The position numbers and the translations under genes were made by a program. The notes beneath the pieces were generated by a model. It was given only the letters and a program-made list of their open reading frames with translations, searched no databases and was not told the origin of the DNA. Shown piece after piece: positions 1 through 8,060 of a stretch of 55,398 nt of DNA. Within the stretch, counting starts at the first letter, position 1. Each line of letters opens with the position of its first letter. This DNA comes from Lachnospiraceae bacterium (GTDB taxonomy: Bacteria > Bacillota > Clostridia > Lachnospirales > Lachnospiraceae). Location of the stretch: assembly GCA_022796795.1 (NCBI GenBank), contig JAAWJI010000026.1:1-55398 (forward strand), given 5' to 3'.

Positions 1-21
1 TACATCCTTTTTCCTTTCTGT

Positions 22-327
22 TCAACTGCATAAATCAAAACAGATACGCTCCTTAGTAACTGGCTTTACATACCGGTTTGCCACCTCCAGGTGGTCTGGC
101 TGAACCTGATATTCAGCCAGAGCCTGGTAGGAGTCCAGCCTGCATATACAAGCCAGATCCCGGTTGCTCCACGGGGTTTTCCCATAATAAAATCCAATCT
201 CCTGAAGGCCCGGGCATTTTTCCGGAAGCTCCTGCATGACCTGATGAATATTCCCGGCAATCTCCGCCCGTTGTTCCTCTGGCACTTCTGCCCGGAAATT
301 CCACAGAACAATATGCGTAACCATCAT
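22..327 (-). CDS. Dabb (stress-responsive A/B barrel) domain protein
   Basis: A 101-residue protein that fits the dimeric alpha/beta-barrel (Dabb) family over its full length: an N-terminal MVTHIVLWNF strand, a Glu-rich helix, a central YYGKTPWSNRDLACI segment and the YQVQPDHLEVANRYVKPV region where the family's PxH-type helix lies. Dabb proteins are small cytosolic ferredoxin-like dimers; some are cyclases or act on polyketide-like or aromatic compounds, many have no known function. The start codon overlaps the stop of the upstream permease by one base (TGATG) behind a GGGAGG ribosome site, so it is translationally coupled as the last visible gene of the 0-7 kb operon. A catalytic or ligand-handling role on the operon's unknown substrate is inference. 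Family call is fairly sure, function is not. Confidence 0.8.
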   Translation of the reverse strand: MMVTHIVLWNFRAEVPEEQRAEIAGNIHQVMQELPEKCPGLQEIGFYYGKTPWSNRDLACICRLDSYQALAEYQVQPDHLEVANRYVKPVTKERICFDLCS

Positions 328-1637
328 CAGCCTCCCAGATTATAGCCGCCGATCAGGGCATAGACTACGCTGATAATCAGCAGCGCCACGCACCACAAAA
401 TAGAGCGGTAGAACAGATATTCCTTCGTCTCCTCATCTGCCGTGGACAGCATCAGGGCCCCGTTCTGGGAGAAGGGACACATGCCTGTATAGCAGGCGGT
501 GAGAATCAGGGCGGTGACGCAGGCCAGAGCGCTTACCTTGCTTCCGTTTGTAATCATGCCGTAAATCATAGGCAGCATCAACGGATACACCACGGACATG
601 GCGGAGCAGAAGAAGCTGAGCACGCCCCCCAGCAATGCAAAGGCCGCAGGAATCATCCACACCGGAATACTGTCATTGAGCCAGCCGCCCAGAATATCCG
701 CCAGTCCGTTCCGCACAGCCACCTGAATCAGCATGGACACGCCGCAGATCAGAAGAAGTGCGTTCCAGGGAATCTTTTTGGCAATAATTTCCTTCTCGTC
801 ACCCAGATTCAGCAGCATACAGGCAATGGCTCCCATAATGGACCAAAACTGAATGTTACAGTGGTCCTTCAAATAGGTAACAGCGGGAGAGGGGCAGATA
901 AAGTTCAGCACCAGAGGAAGCAGGTTTGCCAGCAGCACCACCAGGATAATCCCCAGGTTCTTTTTCTGCACATCCGTAAAGGGAGCCGGTTTTTCCATCT
1001 CCACCTTCTGAGCCTTATAGCCTCCCAGCAGCACATAGCAAATGAGAAATGCAATGATGCAGGGAAGAATGGAAGCGTATCCAAAAGCAACAGCCAGATC
1101 TGTGGCCTCCTCCACAGGCCAGCCTGCCGTCATGAGAAGTCCTGCGTTGGTGGGTCCTCCTGCCGCCCACTGCAGGCCTCCCGTTGCCAGAGCGCCTACA
1201 TTGGTTCCGATGAGAACCAGCAGGGGATTAAATTTTCCTCTCTTGGCAATCACAAGACCAATGGGAGCCACAAAGACAATTCCCCACACGCCTACCCCCA
1301 GACCGGAGATAATAAAGGATGTGAGAAAAACGGCAATGGGGGAAAACCAGGGCCATCCCCTGGTGGCGTATACGATCCGGTCCGCCACCCCTGCCAGGGT
1401 TCCGTTTAAGGACGCATAGCCGAAAAACCAGCTGGTCACTATGAGAATAAACATAATACTGGTAGGCCAATACCCAATAATTTCATAAGTCCCTGCGCCT
1501 CCAATCCAGGAACCGATGATAAATGCAAATGCCATGCCAATCAGCCCAATATTGGAATCCTTCTTAAAAATACCCATTACAATGGTAAGCGCCAAGGCTA
1601 TCATAACCAATATGATTATGGTTCCGCTAGACAACAT
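327..1637 (-). CDS. SLC13/MatC-type dicarboxylate-like permease
   Basis: A 436-residue integral membrane protein with about 11-12 hydrophobic segments. An N-terminal MatC-like half (residues 1-200, including a glycine-rich NVGALATGGLQWAAGGPTNAG stretch) and a C-terminal half repeat the same architecture, as in the ion transporter superfamily (SLC13, ArsB, MatC). The C-terminal TACYTGMCPFSQNGALML segment fits the second substrate-binding loop. Substrates of relatives are organic acids such as malonate or dicarboxylates; the substrate here cannot be read from sequence. It is preceded by AAGGAGAAAGCTT before the ATG and lies downstream of the URO-D-like gene with a short gap. It probably imports, or exports a product of, the compound processed by the two dehydrogenases and the flavoprotein upstream. 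Confidence 0.8.
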   Translation of the reverse strand: MLSSGTIIILVMIALALTIVMGIFKKDSNIGLIGMAFAFIIGSWIGGAGTYEIIGYWPTSIMFILIVTSWFFGYASLNGTLAGVADRIVYATRGWPWFSPIAVFLTSFIISGLGVGVWGIVFVAPIGLVIAKRGKFNPLLVLIGTNVGALATGGLQWAAGGPTNAGLLMTAGWPVEEATDLAVAFGYASILPCIIAFLICYVLLGGYKAQKVEMEKPAPFTDVQKKNLGIILVVLLANLLPLVLNFICPSPAVTYLKDHCNIQFWSIMGAIACMLLNLGDEKEIIAKKIPWNALLLICGVSMLIQVAVRNGLADILGGWLNDSIPVWMIPAAFALLGGVLSFFCSAMSVVYPLMLPMIYGMITNGSKVSALACVTALILTACYTGMCPFSQNGALMLSTADEETKEYLFYRSILWCVALLIISVVYALIGGYNLGG

Positions 1638-1672
1638 AAGCTTTCTCCTTCTCTATGTACTTCTGATTTCAG

Positions 1673-2707
1673 TTACTCTTCATGGCCTGCCGTATAGGCA
1701 TTTTTCATGGCCTGTGTAGGTTTTTCCGGCGGCGTATAACCCACCGCTTCCCAGAGTGGACGGTTGTAATCATATAACGCATCCGTCAAGGCAATGCCAA
1801 TATCTGGATCCAGCATCACCGGATGAGCCACCCAGCTTCCCCCAGGAGCCATAAGGTGAATCCGGTCCAGGATTTCCTTATATCTCTCCTCATAGGTAGC
1901 TCCGGGCCGGTCCAGAATTCCCTGGTTGTCAAATCCGCCTACAAAGCATAGCTTGCGGCGGTATTTCCGCTTTAACCCAAAGGGATCATTTTTAATCTGA
2001 AGCGGATTCAGCGCATCAAACCCTAACTCAATAAAATCCTCAATCAGCGGCGCAATATAGCCGCAGGAATGATGTTCATACAAAAGTCCTTCCCCATGGA
2101 CTGCCTCCACCACCCGTTTCAATCTGGGCTTAAAAAACTGCCTCCAGGTCTCTATATTCATGAACATGTCTCTTCCGTCGCCGTAGTCATCATGAAACTG
2201 AATTTTATCCGGTTTATAGTATTTTGCGATGAGCTGGATCTGACGAACCCGAAAATCTGTCAGCGCATCCAGGAAATCTTCTGTAGCCTCTGGCTCTGTC
2301 AGCAGATAGCAGGCCGCATCCTCAAATCCCGTCAGACTGTGAAGCTGTTCAAACAATCCGTTAATCACAATGACGCTGCTGATCTTATTTTTCCTGTCCC
2401 AGGACGCTGTGTCTCTGGCCGCCCCGTTTTCCCAGTCCCAGGTTTCCGGATCAGGAAAGGTCAGCTCCTCTCTCCAGGTGGTAATGTCCTCCAGCCGCTG
2501 GGTTCCCGGGGTAACCATCTGTCCTTCCATCCCTGGCATAAAGTCCCAGGATACCCCCAGGCAGTCAATCTGCCTTAATCCATATCCGTGAGCTCCCTCC
2601 TGGGAGGCCGTATACACACAGGTATTCTGATCCAGGTATTGGGATGGTACCCAATAGGGCTCTGCATGGCCGTATGCCATGAGAATATTTTCTCTTGCTG
2701 TAATCAT
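1673..2707 (-). CDS. uroporphyrinogen decarboxylase (URO-D) family protein, methyltransferase-like
   Basis: About 344 residues, a TIM-barrel protein of the URO-D/MtaA superfamily. Visible landmarks are KIQFHDDYGDGRDMFM, a metal-site-like EHHSCG near the middle, FDALNPLQIKND, and the family-typical C-terminal phrase GGFDNQGILDRPGATYEERYKEI. Relatives in anaerobes are corrinoid- or CoM-dependent methyltransferases rather than haem enzymes. In MtaA/MtbA the zinc is held by H-x-C and a second Cys about 77 residues later; here H-x-C is present but the later position reads VAHPVM, a His. I place the start at the ATG at 2707 (GAGG four bases upstream); ATG 2716 is an alternative. No haem genes are nearby, and the neighbours are dehydrogenases and a permease, so a catabolic methyl-transfer or lyase role is inferred. 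Confidence 0.78.
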   Translation of the reverse strand: MITARENILMAYGHAEPYWVPSQYLDQNTCVYTASQEGAHGYGLRQIDCLGVSWDFMPGMEGQMVTPGTQRLEDITTWREELTFPDPETWDWENGAARDTASWDRKNKISSVIVINGLFEQLHSLTGFEDAACYLLTEPEATEDFLDALTDFRVRQIQLIAKYYKPDKIQFHDDYGDGRDMFMNIETWRQFFKPRLKRVVEAVHGEGLLYEHHSCGYIAPLIEDFIELGFDALNPLQIKNDPFGLKRKYRRKLCFVGGFDNQGILDRPGATYEERYKEILDRIHLMAPGGSWVAHPVMLDPDIGIALTDALYDYNRPLWEAVGYTPPEKPTQAMKNAYTAGHEE

Positions 2708-2738
2708 GGTCCTCATTCCTTTCCCGGCCTTGTCCTTC

Positions 2739-4238
2739 TCAGGAAAGAAATTCCTTTAGGACAATCACCTTTGTCTCTACCAGCTCTTCCAGAGCCTGAA
2801 AGCCCTCTCTGCCCATGCCGCTCATCTTCATGCCCCCAAAGGGCTGCATCATATTGCGGTACATGCCTACGCCGTTGACCACCATGCCGCCGGACTCTAC
2901 CTCCTGGGCGATGCGCATGCCCAGCTTCCAGTCTCTTGTCATGACGCAGCCGGACAGGCCATAGCTGCTACTGTTGGCTATTTCAATAGCCTCCTCCACG
3001 GTGTCAAATCCGATGACCGGAGCCACAGGGCCGAAGATTTCCATATCTCTGGCAATATCCATATCCTTTGTCACATCCACAAGCAGGGTAGGCTCGATAA
3101 AGGCTCCTTTTCTGTGCCCGCCCCAGAGCAGCCTGGCCCCCTGCTTGATGGTATGGTTGATCTTTTCCTCCACTTCTATAGCCGCCCTCTCGGAAATAAG
3201 GCTGTTCATCTTCATGCTTCCGGGTGGTAAGCTGTTAAAGTCACTATTCAGGAAGCGCTCTACCTCCTTGTGCATATCCACGTCATAGCCCATCTCAATG
3301 CCGGAAACCAACTCCAGAGCTGCCTGAATAAACCGTTCCTTTACAGAATTCTGCACGATAAAACGTTTGGGAGAAATGCAGACCTGACCTGCCGCATTCA
3401 TTCTCCAGCGGATTCCCTCTCTGGCAGCCGCCTCCACATCGCAATCCTCCATGACAATGTAGGGATCATTCCCCCCAAGCTCCAGGGCGCAGGGCGCCAG
3501 CCGCTTTGACATAGACTGGGCAATAGAAATTCCCACCTCCGTGCTTCCCGTCAAAGACACGGCGTTGATCCTGGGATCCTTCACCATATAATCCCCCACG
3601 ATCTCGCCGGAGCCTGTGATCACCTGCAGGGCATCTCCCGGAACTCCTGCCTCCCAGAGAAGCTCTGCCATCCTGATCACACCCAGAGGATTGGTGGTAG
3701 GCGGCTTCACAATCACGGAATTCCCCACGGCCAGAGCCGAGGCCGCCTTATAGGCAAAGAGCATCAGCGGCGCATTAAAGGGAACAATACAAAGAACCGT
3801 TCCCACAGGCTGGTGCAGCACCAGCTGCAAGTCCTTCTGTGTCTTTCCGTCGTGTCCCTGCTCTGTTCCTGGCACCAGGACGGTTCCGTCCAGTCTCTTG
3901 GCCGCCTCCACATATCCCCGAAAGAGCCCCGGTACTCCCTGGTACTGAAACAGACAAGTCCGCACACTGAACCCGCTTTCCAGGGCATGAATTCCTACAA
4001 TCTCCTTTTTGTGCTCCTCCAGAAGCTGGATAAACCTGTCAAAAACTTTTTCTTTATCCTTCAGCGGAACTTCCTTCCACTTTTTCAGACCATTTTTCGA
4101 AGCCTCCATGGCCTGATCCATGTCCTCCCGGGTAGCCATGGGAATAGTATCCAGCTTTTCCCCAGTGGCAGGATTACAGACCGGAATCACTTTGCCGTCG
4201 CTGGCATCCACCTTTCTGCCATTTATCAACATTTTCAT
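2739..4238 (-). CDS. NAD(P)-dependent aldehyde dehydrogenase family protein
   Basis: About 499 residues from the ATG at 4238, which follows AGGAGAAACGCAT; this is the usual length for the ALDH superfamily. Landmarks: N-terminal INGRKVDASDGKVIPVCNPATGE, VPFNAPL before the Rossmann fold, SLTGSTEVG for cofactor binding, LELGGNDPYIV with the general-base Glu region, and GQVCISPKR with the catalytic Cys at about residue 285. It oxidises an aldehyde to an acid; the substrate is unknown. It sits directly downstream of an iron-type alcohol dehydrogenase, so the pair could carry an alcohol to aldehyde to acid sequence. An odd point is the long NSLPPGSMKMNSLISERA segment around residue 335, which is normal in the succinate-semialdehyde or glycolaldehyde-type branch. 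Confidence 0.92.
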   Translation of the reverse strand: MKMLINGRKVDASDGKVIPVCNPATGEKLDTIPMATREDMDQAMEASKNGLKKWKEVPLKDKEKVFDRFIQLLEEHKKEIVGIHALESGFSVRTCLFQYQGVPGLFRGYVEAAKRLDGTVLVPGTEQGHDGKTQKDLQLVLHQPVGTVLCIVPFNAPLMLFAYKAASALAVGNSVIVKPPTTNPLGVIRMAELLWEAGVPGDALQVITGSGEIVGDYMVKDPRINAVSLTGSTEVGISIAQSMSKRLAPCALELGGNDPYIVMEDCDVEAAAREGIRWRMNAAGQVCISPKRFIVQNSVKERFIQAALELVSGIEMGYDVDMHKEVERFLNSDFNSLPPGSMKMNSLISERAAIEVEEKINHTIKQGARLLWGGHRKGAFIEPTLLVDVTKDMDIARDMEIFGPVAPVIGFDTVEEAIEIANSSSYGLSGCVMTRDWKLGMRIAQEVESGGMVVNGVGMYRNMMQPFGGMKMSGMGREGFQALEELVETKVIVLKEFLS

Positions 4239-4304
4239 ATGCGTTTCTCCTATAGGAAGCCCCGGCAGCAAACAGTTCCTTTGCTGCCGGTATGCTTTTC
4301 CTTG

Positions 4305-5540
4305 TCAATTCTCCGATTTTCCCGCCTGTACCTTGGAATAATAATTAATCCGTTTGATAATGTGGGCAAACTCCTTCATCCTGGTTACCCGTGGATAATT
4401 GCAGTCCGGATTCCTGGTCTTATCCTTGTTGTTGAAAATAGGGTGCTTCAGCATGAGCTCCAAAACCTCTTTGTCATTGTACCCCCACTCCTCGAAGGTT
4501 TTGTTCTGGGCAATGTTCAGATCCCGGTTCAGCTCAATGACCCAGTCGATCAGCATCTTTACATCAAAGTCCTCCGGCGCCACCTGCTTTTTTGTCAGGG
4601 CATTGTAGGCCTTTCTGTATTTTTCTTTACAGCCCATGGCGTTCCACTCGATCACTGCAGGCAACGCCATGCCGCAGGCATCTCCGTGAGGCATGTGAAA
4701 GGGCTCCTCGGACATGGGATGAGTAATCACATGGTCCTGACCGATACTGGCGATGCCCAGGGAAAATCCTGCATACATGCATGCCAGACTCATCTTGTTG
4801 GCATACTCGTCAACTGCCGGATTGGCACAGAAGGGCCGGATTGCCTCTCCCACCAGCTCCAGGGAGCGGAGAGAAAACAGCTCCGTAAAGTCGTTGGCAT
4901 TCATATTGGTGTAGGATTCCAGGGCGTGCGTTAAGGTGTCCACCGATGTGGCGGCTGCCACGGAAAAGGGCAGTCCCGCCAGCAGATCCGGATCCATCAG
5001 AGAATATGCAGGCAGGAGGCAGTCGTGGGAGGGAACCAGCTTAAATCCCTTCTCATCGCAGATCACCGCATTGATGCATACATCACTTCCCGTCCCCGCC
5101 GTGGTGGGAACCGCAATCATGGGATAGGTATGATGGGCCAGGGGCTTGTGCTGAGGAATCCCCACGAAGTCCATGCATTTCTTTCCGGAATCCCCTACAA
5201 TGGCCACCCCCTTGGCCGTGTCCATGGTGCTGCCGCCGCCCACGGCAATCATCACATCAGCCCGAAACTCCTGATACATGGGAACTGCCTTTGTGTCAAT
5301 GGTCACTGCCTCAGGATTGGGACGGACATCTGTAAAGACGCAGTACTCCACCCCTTCCGATTCCTTGAGAAGATTCTCAATAGGCTCAATGACACCAATG
5401 TTATATAAAGCAGGGTCTGCAATCAGCATGACCCGCTTCCACCCCTCTGTCTCCAGAATCTCCGGAATCATGGAAATGCATCCGGAGCCCTGGTATAATC
5501 TCTGCCGAATCCCAAATTGTAAATATTTTTTTGTTCTCAC
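4305..5540 (-). CDS. iron-containing alcohol dehydrogenase
   Basis: A 411-residue group III (Fe-type) alcohol dehydrogenase. It has the N-terminal nucleotide-binding half with IAVGGGSTMDTAKG and VPTTAGTGSDV, and the C-terminal metal-binding half with DTLTHALESY, SIGQDHVITHPMSE and PHGDACGMALP supplying the Asp/His ligands. The likely start is a GTG at 5540 with AGGAGG nine bases upstream. The enzyme interconverts a primary or secondary alcohol and an aldehyde or ketone with NAD(P)H in the cytosol. It is transcribed between the FAD oxidoreductase (upstream) and the ALDH (downstream). Related enzymes handle 1,3-propanediol, lactaldehyde, butanol or hydroxy acids, and nothing visible here picks one. 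Confidence 0.92.
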   Translation of the reverse strand: MRTKKYLQFGIRQRLYQGSGCISMIPEILETEGWKRVMLIADPALYNIGVIEPIENLLKESEGVEYCVFTDVRPNPEAVTIDTKAVPMYQEFRADVMIAVGGGSTMDTAKGVAIVGDSGKKCMDFVGIPQHKPLAHHTYPMIAVPTTAGTGSDVCINAVICDEKGFKLVPSHDCLLPAYSLMDPDLLAGLPFSVAAATSVDTLTHALESYTNMNANDFTELFSLRSLELVGEAIRPFCANPAVDEYANKMSLACMYAGFSLGIASIGQDHVITHPMSEEPFHMPHGDACGMALPAVIEWNAMGCKEKYRKAYNALTKKQVAPEDFDVKMLIDWVIELNRDLNIAQNKTFEEWGYNDKEVLELMLKHPIFNNKDKTRNPDCNYPRVTRMKEFAHIIKRINYYSKVQAGKSEN

Positions 5541-5572
5541 TAGAATCTACCTCCTCTGCCCTGGCATGTATC

Positions 5573-7027
5573 TTAATGTGTGCCGTACAAAATGGCTCCC
5601 TGTTTCTGCAGTCTCTCCTGCAGCTCTTTCACATTTTTCTCCAGCTCTCTGGGCGTAATATTATCCCTTACACAGAGATACGCCGCAATTCCTGCAGCCT
5701 GGCCTGTCACCATATTTTGCTGCACATATCTTAAATAGGAATCCCGGTCTGTGGACACCATTTTTCCTGCCACCAGCATGTTCTCCACATTCTGGGGAAC
5801 CAGGCACCGGTAGGGAATGTCATAGGAGCCCCCGTTCTCCGGGCAAACCTTGGCCACTGTCTCCAGGGTAGTGGTATTGCACACATGATGCGCGCCTGCC
5901 TTAAAGTGGCTCTTTCCGATCACATCGTCAAACTTGCGCCCAGCCTTTACATCCTCTCTGGTCAGCTTATAGTCTCCCATGATTCTGCGGCCTTCCCGGA
6001 TCCGTACCTCCGGACACATCTTTGTAATATAGGCATTTTCAAAGCCCGGCAGATATTTCTTCACAAACTGAAAGGCCATTTTATTCTGTTTTCTGCACTC
6101 GATCTCCGTTCTGGTCAAATCCCATGCATCAGTGGGAAGGGCATTGGGCCACTGGGAGGAATGCTGGAAGTGAGCCTGCACCACGCCTCCCTCTTTGGGG
6201 GTGAGGAAAAATCCCACGCCGCTGTAATCATGCCATTCTCCGTTTTTCAAGGCCTCATCCCGGAACTTATAAAAGCCCATGAGCTCTCCGATCTGGGTAA
6301 TGTCTGTGGCATTGCGCAGGAACTCCTGCACCTTTTCCTTTGTCTCCTGTACTTTCTCCTCTGACCAGTGGGGCAGGGTGTACTCAAAGTAGGAGAACTG
6401 ATCCGGATTCTCATTTACATATTTCAGCAGCTTCTTCCAGTCCACGCCGTCCACGGTAAAGGAAACCGTGTGAGGCTGAATGGTATCCCGGTCCACCATC
6501 TCAAAGGGCGCTCCGGCTCTGGTTGCGATATCTCCTTCTCCCGTGCACTCAATCACGATTTTGGCAGGAATCAACATACGTCCGTTGGTGTTCTCCACGA
6601 TCACGCCCTTGACCACATCGCCTTCTTTTGCAACGTCCACCACCAGAGAGTGGAGGAGAAGCTCCGCGCCGCTTTCCTCGATCATCTCAAACAGAAGGAA
6701 ATTAAACCACTCCGGATCAATATAGGAGAAGGTGTAGCCTGCTGCCAGTCTCTCTTCTGGCTTAATATGGGGGAGCGCGTGTCCCTCCTTCAAAAGACGG
6801 GAATGCATTTCCTCGATCAGGCCTGCCGCATCCTGCTCTCCTAAGGGATTAAAAAGATGTGCAAATGCAAATCCCGGAGGGCCGGAAAAGCTGATCTGTC
6901 CTCCCAGGGTTCCCACCCTCTCAATCAACAGGGTCTTTGCTCCCTCTCTTGCGGCAGCAATAGCCGCGCATACGCCAGAGGCTCCTCCTCCGCAGACAAC
7001 CACATCATATTCCTTTGTTGTAATCAT
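5573..7027 (-). CDS. FAD-dependent oxidoreductase (FAD_oxidored family)
   Basis: About 484 residues from the ATG at 7027, which has AAAGGATGGAG just upstream; a longer in-frame ORF to 7174 lacks a good ribosome site. Residues 8-18 (DVVVCGGGASG) form the FAD dinucleotide-binding motif. CTGEGDIATRAGAPFE at about residue 150 and the C-terminal VENMLVAGKMVSTDRDSYLRYV fit the FAD_oxidored family common in gut Clostridia and Bacteroidetes, whose substrates are mostly unknown. No signal peptide is visible. It is the first gene of the minus-strand operon that ends with the Dabb protein, and the upstream 350 bases hold repeated TTGACA elements in an inverted repeat. It probably performs the first oxidation or reduction of the pathway. 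Confidence 0.85.
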   Translation of the reverse strand: MITTKEYDVVVCGGGASGVCAAIAAAREGAKTLLIERVGTLGGQISFSGPPGFAFAHLFNPLGEQDAAGLIEEMHSRLLKEGHALPHIKPEERLAAGYTFSYIDPEWFNFLLFEMIEESGAELLLHSLVVDVAKEGDVVKGVIVENTNGRMLIPAKIVIECTGEGDIATRAGAPFEMVDRDTIQPHTVSFTVDGVDWKKLLKYVNENPDQFSYFEYTLPHWSEEKVQETKEKVQEFLRNATDITQIGELMGFYKFRDEALKNGEWHDYSGVGFFLTPKEGGVVQAHFQHSSQWPNALPTDAWDLTRTEIECRKQNKMAFQFVKKYLPGFENAYITKMCPEVRIREGRRIMGDYKLTREDVKAGRKFDDVIGKSHFKAGAHHVCNTTTLETVAKVCPENGGSYDIPYRCLVPQNVENMLVAGKMVSTDRDSYLRYVQQNMVTGQAAGIAAYLCVRDNITPRELEKNVKELQERLQKQGAILYGTH

Positions 7028-7156
7028 TGATCTCCATCCTTTCTGTATTTTATTTTTATTCAGCGCCTTTTCTATTCCAATTGGATTTATGCAACTATTT
7101 TCACAAAAAAGTCTTTTATTTTCAATGGATTTTGTGGAATTGTCACATTTTTCAAA

Positions 7157-7205
7157 TTGACAAAAAATGGACACCTTTTATGGTGCCCTGTCAACTTTTT
7201 GTCAA
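7157..7205. promoter_or_regulatory. inverted repeat with TTGACA elements upstream of the catabolic operon
   Basis: Outer arms of 10 bases (ttgacaaaaa at 7157-7166 and tttttgtcaa at 7196-7205) are exact inverted complements, with a second TTGACA half-site on the minus strand at 7189-7194. One minus-strand TTGACA (7205-7200) has a weak CATAAA 17 bases downstream. It could be the promoter and operator of the operon starting at 7027, possibly read by the HTH protein at 8061-9542. The arrangement is visible; the role is inferred. Confidence 0.35.
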
Positions 7206-7298
7206 GCTCTAAAACGTGCCAGCTTGGCCAATACACTTTTCAATTTTATTTTACTATGGTATTCGTGTAATGTAACCTTCCACTTCGGTTGAGTAATC

Positions 7299-7335
7299 TG
7301 CTTGTGGTTCCATCTGCATGATTGAACCACAAGCA
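7299..7335 (+). promoter_or_regulatory. 12-bp inverted repeat in the leader of the YczE-like gene
   Basis: Perfect 12-base arms (tgcttgtggttc at 7299-7310 and its complement at 7324-7335) enclose a 13-base loop, 45 bases before the start at 7380. No T-tract follows, so it does not look like an intrinsic terminator. It may be an operator or an RNA hairpin. The rest of 7028-7379 shows no further gene. Confidence 0.4.
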
Positions 7336-7379
7336 ACTGGCAGTTTCAGAACGATGATTTTAAAAGGAGGATTGAAATT

Positions 7380-8027
7380 ATGACAAAACAAAAAGAACGG
7401 ATCCGAAGATACCTGCTTTTTATGATCGGACTCTTTATCAATTCTTTGGGAGTGACTCTTGTGACCAGAGCAGACCTTGGCACCTCCCCCATCTCTAGTA
7501 TTCCCTATGTCTTAAGCTTAGGCTTTGCCCCCAGCCTGGGAACCTTTACTCTTTATATGAGTCTGTTCCTTATTGCTCTACAGCTGCTGATTCTGGGCAG
7601 AAGCTTTCCTCGGCAATATCTGCTGCAGCTGCCTGTTTCCTTCCTGTTTTCTTACTTCATTGACTTTTCCATGAAGCTACTGGCTTTTCTGAAGCCGGAT
7701 CATTATGCACAGAAGCTGCTCTTGCTTCTGGTTGGCTGCTTCGTATTAGGCTTTGGCGTATTTATAGAGGTGGCGGCCAATGTAGTCATGCTTCCCGGAG
7801 AATGTTTTGTAAATGCTGTTTCCATGACCTACCATACGGACTTCGGAAAAACAAAAATAATCTTTGATTCCTCTCTGGCAGCGCTGGCTATTGGCATCAG
7901 TCTTCTTTTGTACGGGAAAGTAAACGGCGTTCGGGAGGGCACCCTCATAGCCGCTGTTCTTGTGGGAATGATTGCCCGATTATTGAAACAGTATTCCCTG
8001 CAATATAGGCCAATCCTTCTCCCATGA
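7380..8027 (+). CDS. YczE/YitT-type integral membrane protein (DUF6198-like)
   Basis: A 215-residue membrane protein with five to six hydrophobic helices. The N-terminal RRYLLFMIGLFINSLGVTLVTRADLGTSPIS phrase (in parts) is the hallmark of the YczE/YyaS group: a glycine/serine-rich first helix followed by an LGTSP loop. Relatives have no established substrate; in Bacillus subtilis yczE lies beside the sfp locus. The ATG follows AAAAGGAGGATTGAAATT, a very strong ribosome site. It is divergent from the FAD oxidoreductase operon and convergent with the large HTH regulator, ending 34 bases from it. Whether it belongs functionally to the catabolic operon is unknown. Confidence 0.8.
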   Translation: MTKQKERIRRYLLFMIGLFINSLGVTLVTRADLGTSPISSIPYVLSLGFAPSLGTFTLYMSLFLIALQLLILGRSFPRQYLLQLPVSFLFSYFIDFSMKLLAFLKPDHYAQKLLLLLVGCFVLGFGVFIEVAANVVMLPGECFVNAVSMTYHTDFGKTKIIFDSSLAALAIGISLLLYGKVNGVREGTLIAAVLVGMIARLLKQYSLQYRPILLP

Positions 8028-8060
8028 ATAAACGCATAGGCAGGGAACAGGCTTTTTGTT

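Noticed and set aside
7210..7235. Sigma-54 promoter (CTGGCACG...GC) before the catabolic operon
   Set aside because: The -12 GC is one base off the required spacing and the nearby regulator has no AAA+ activator domain.
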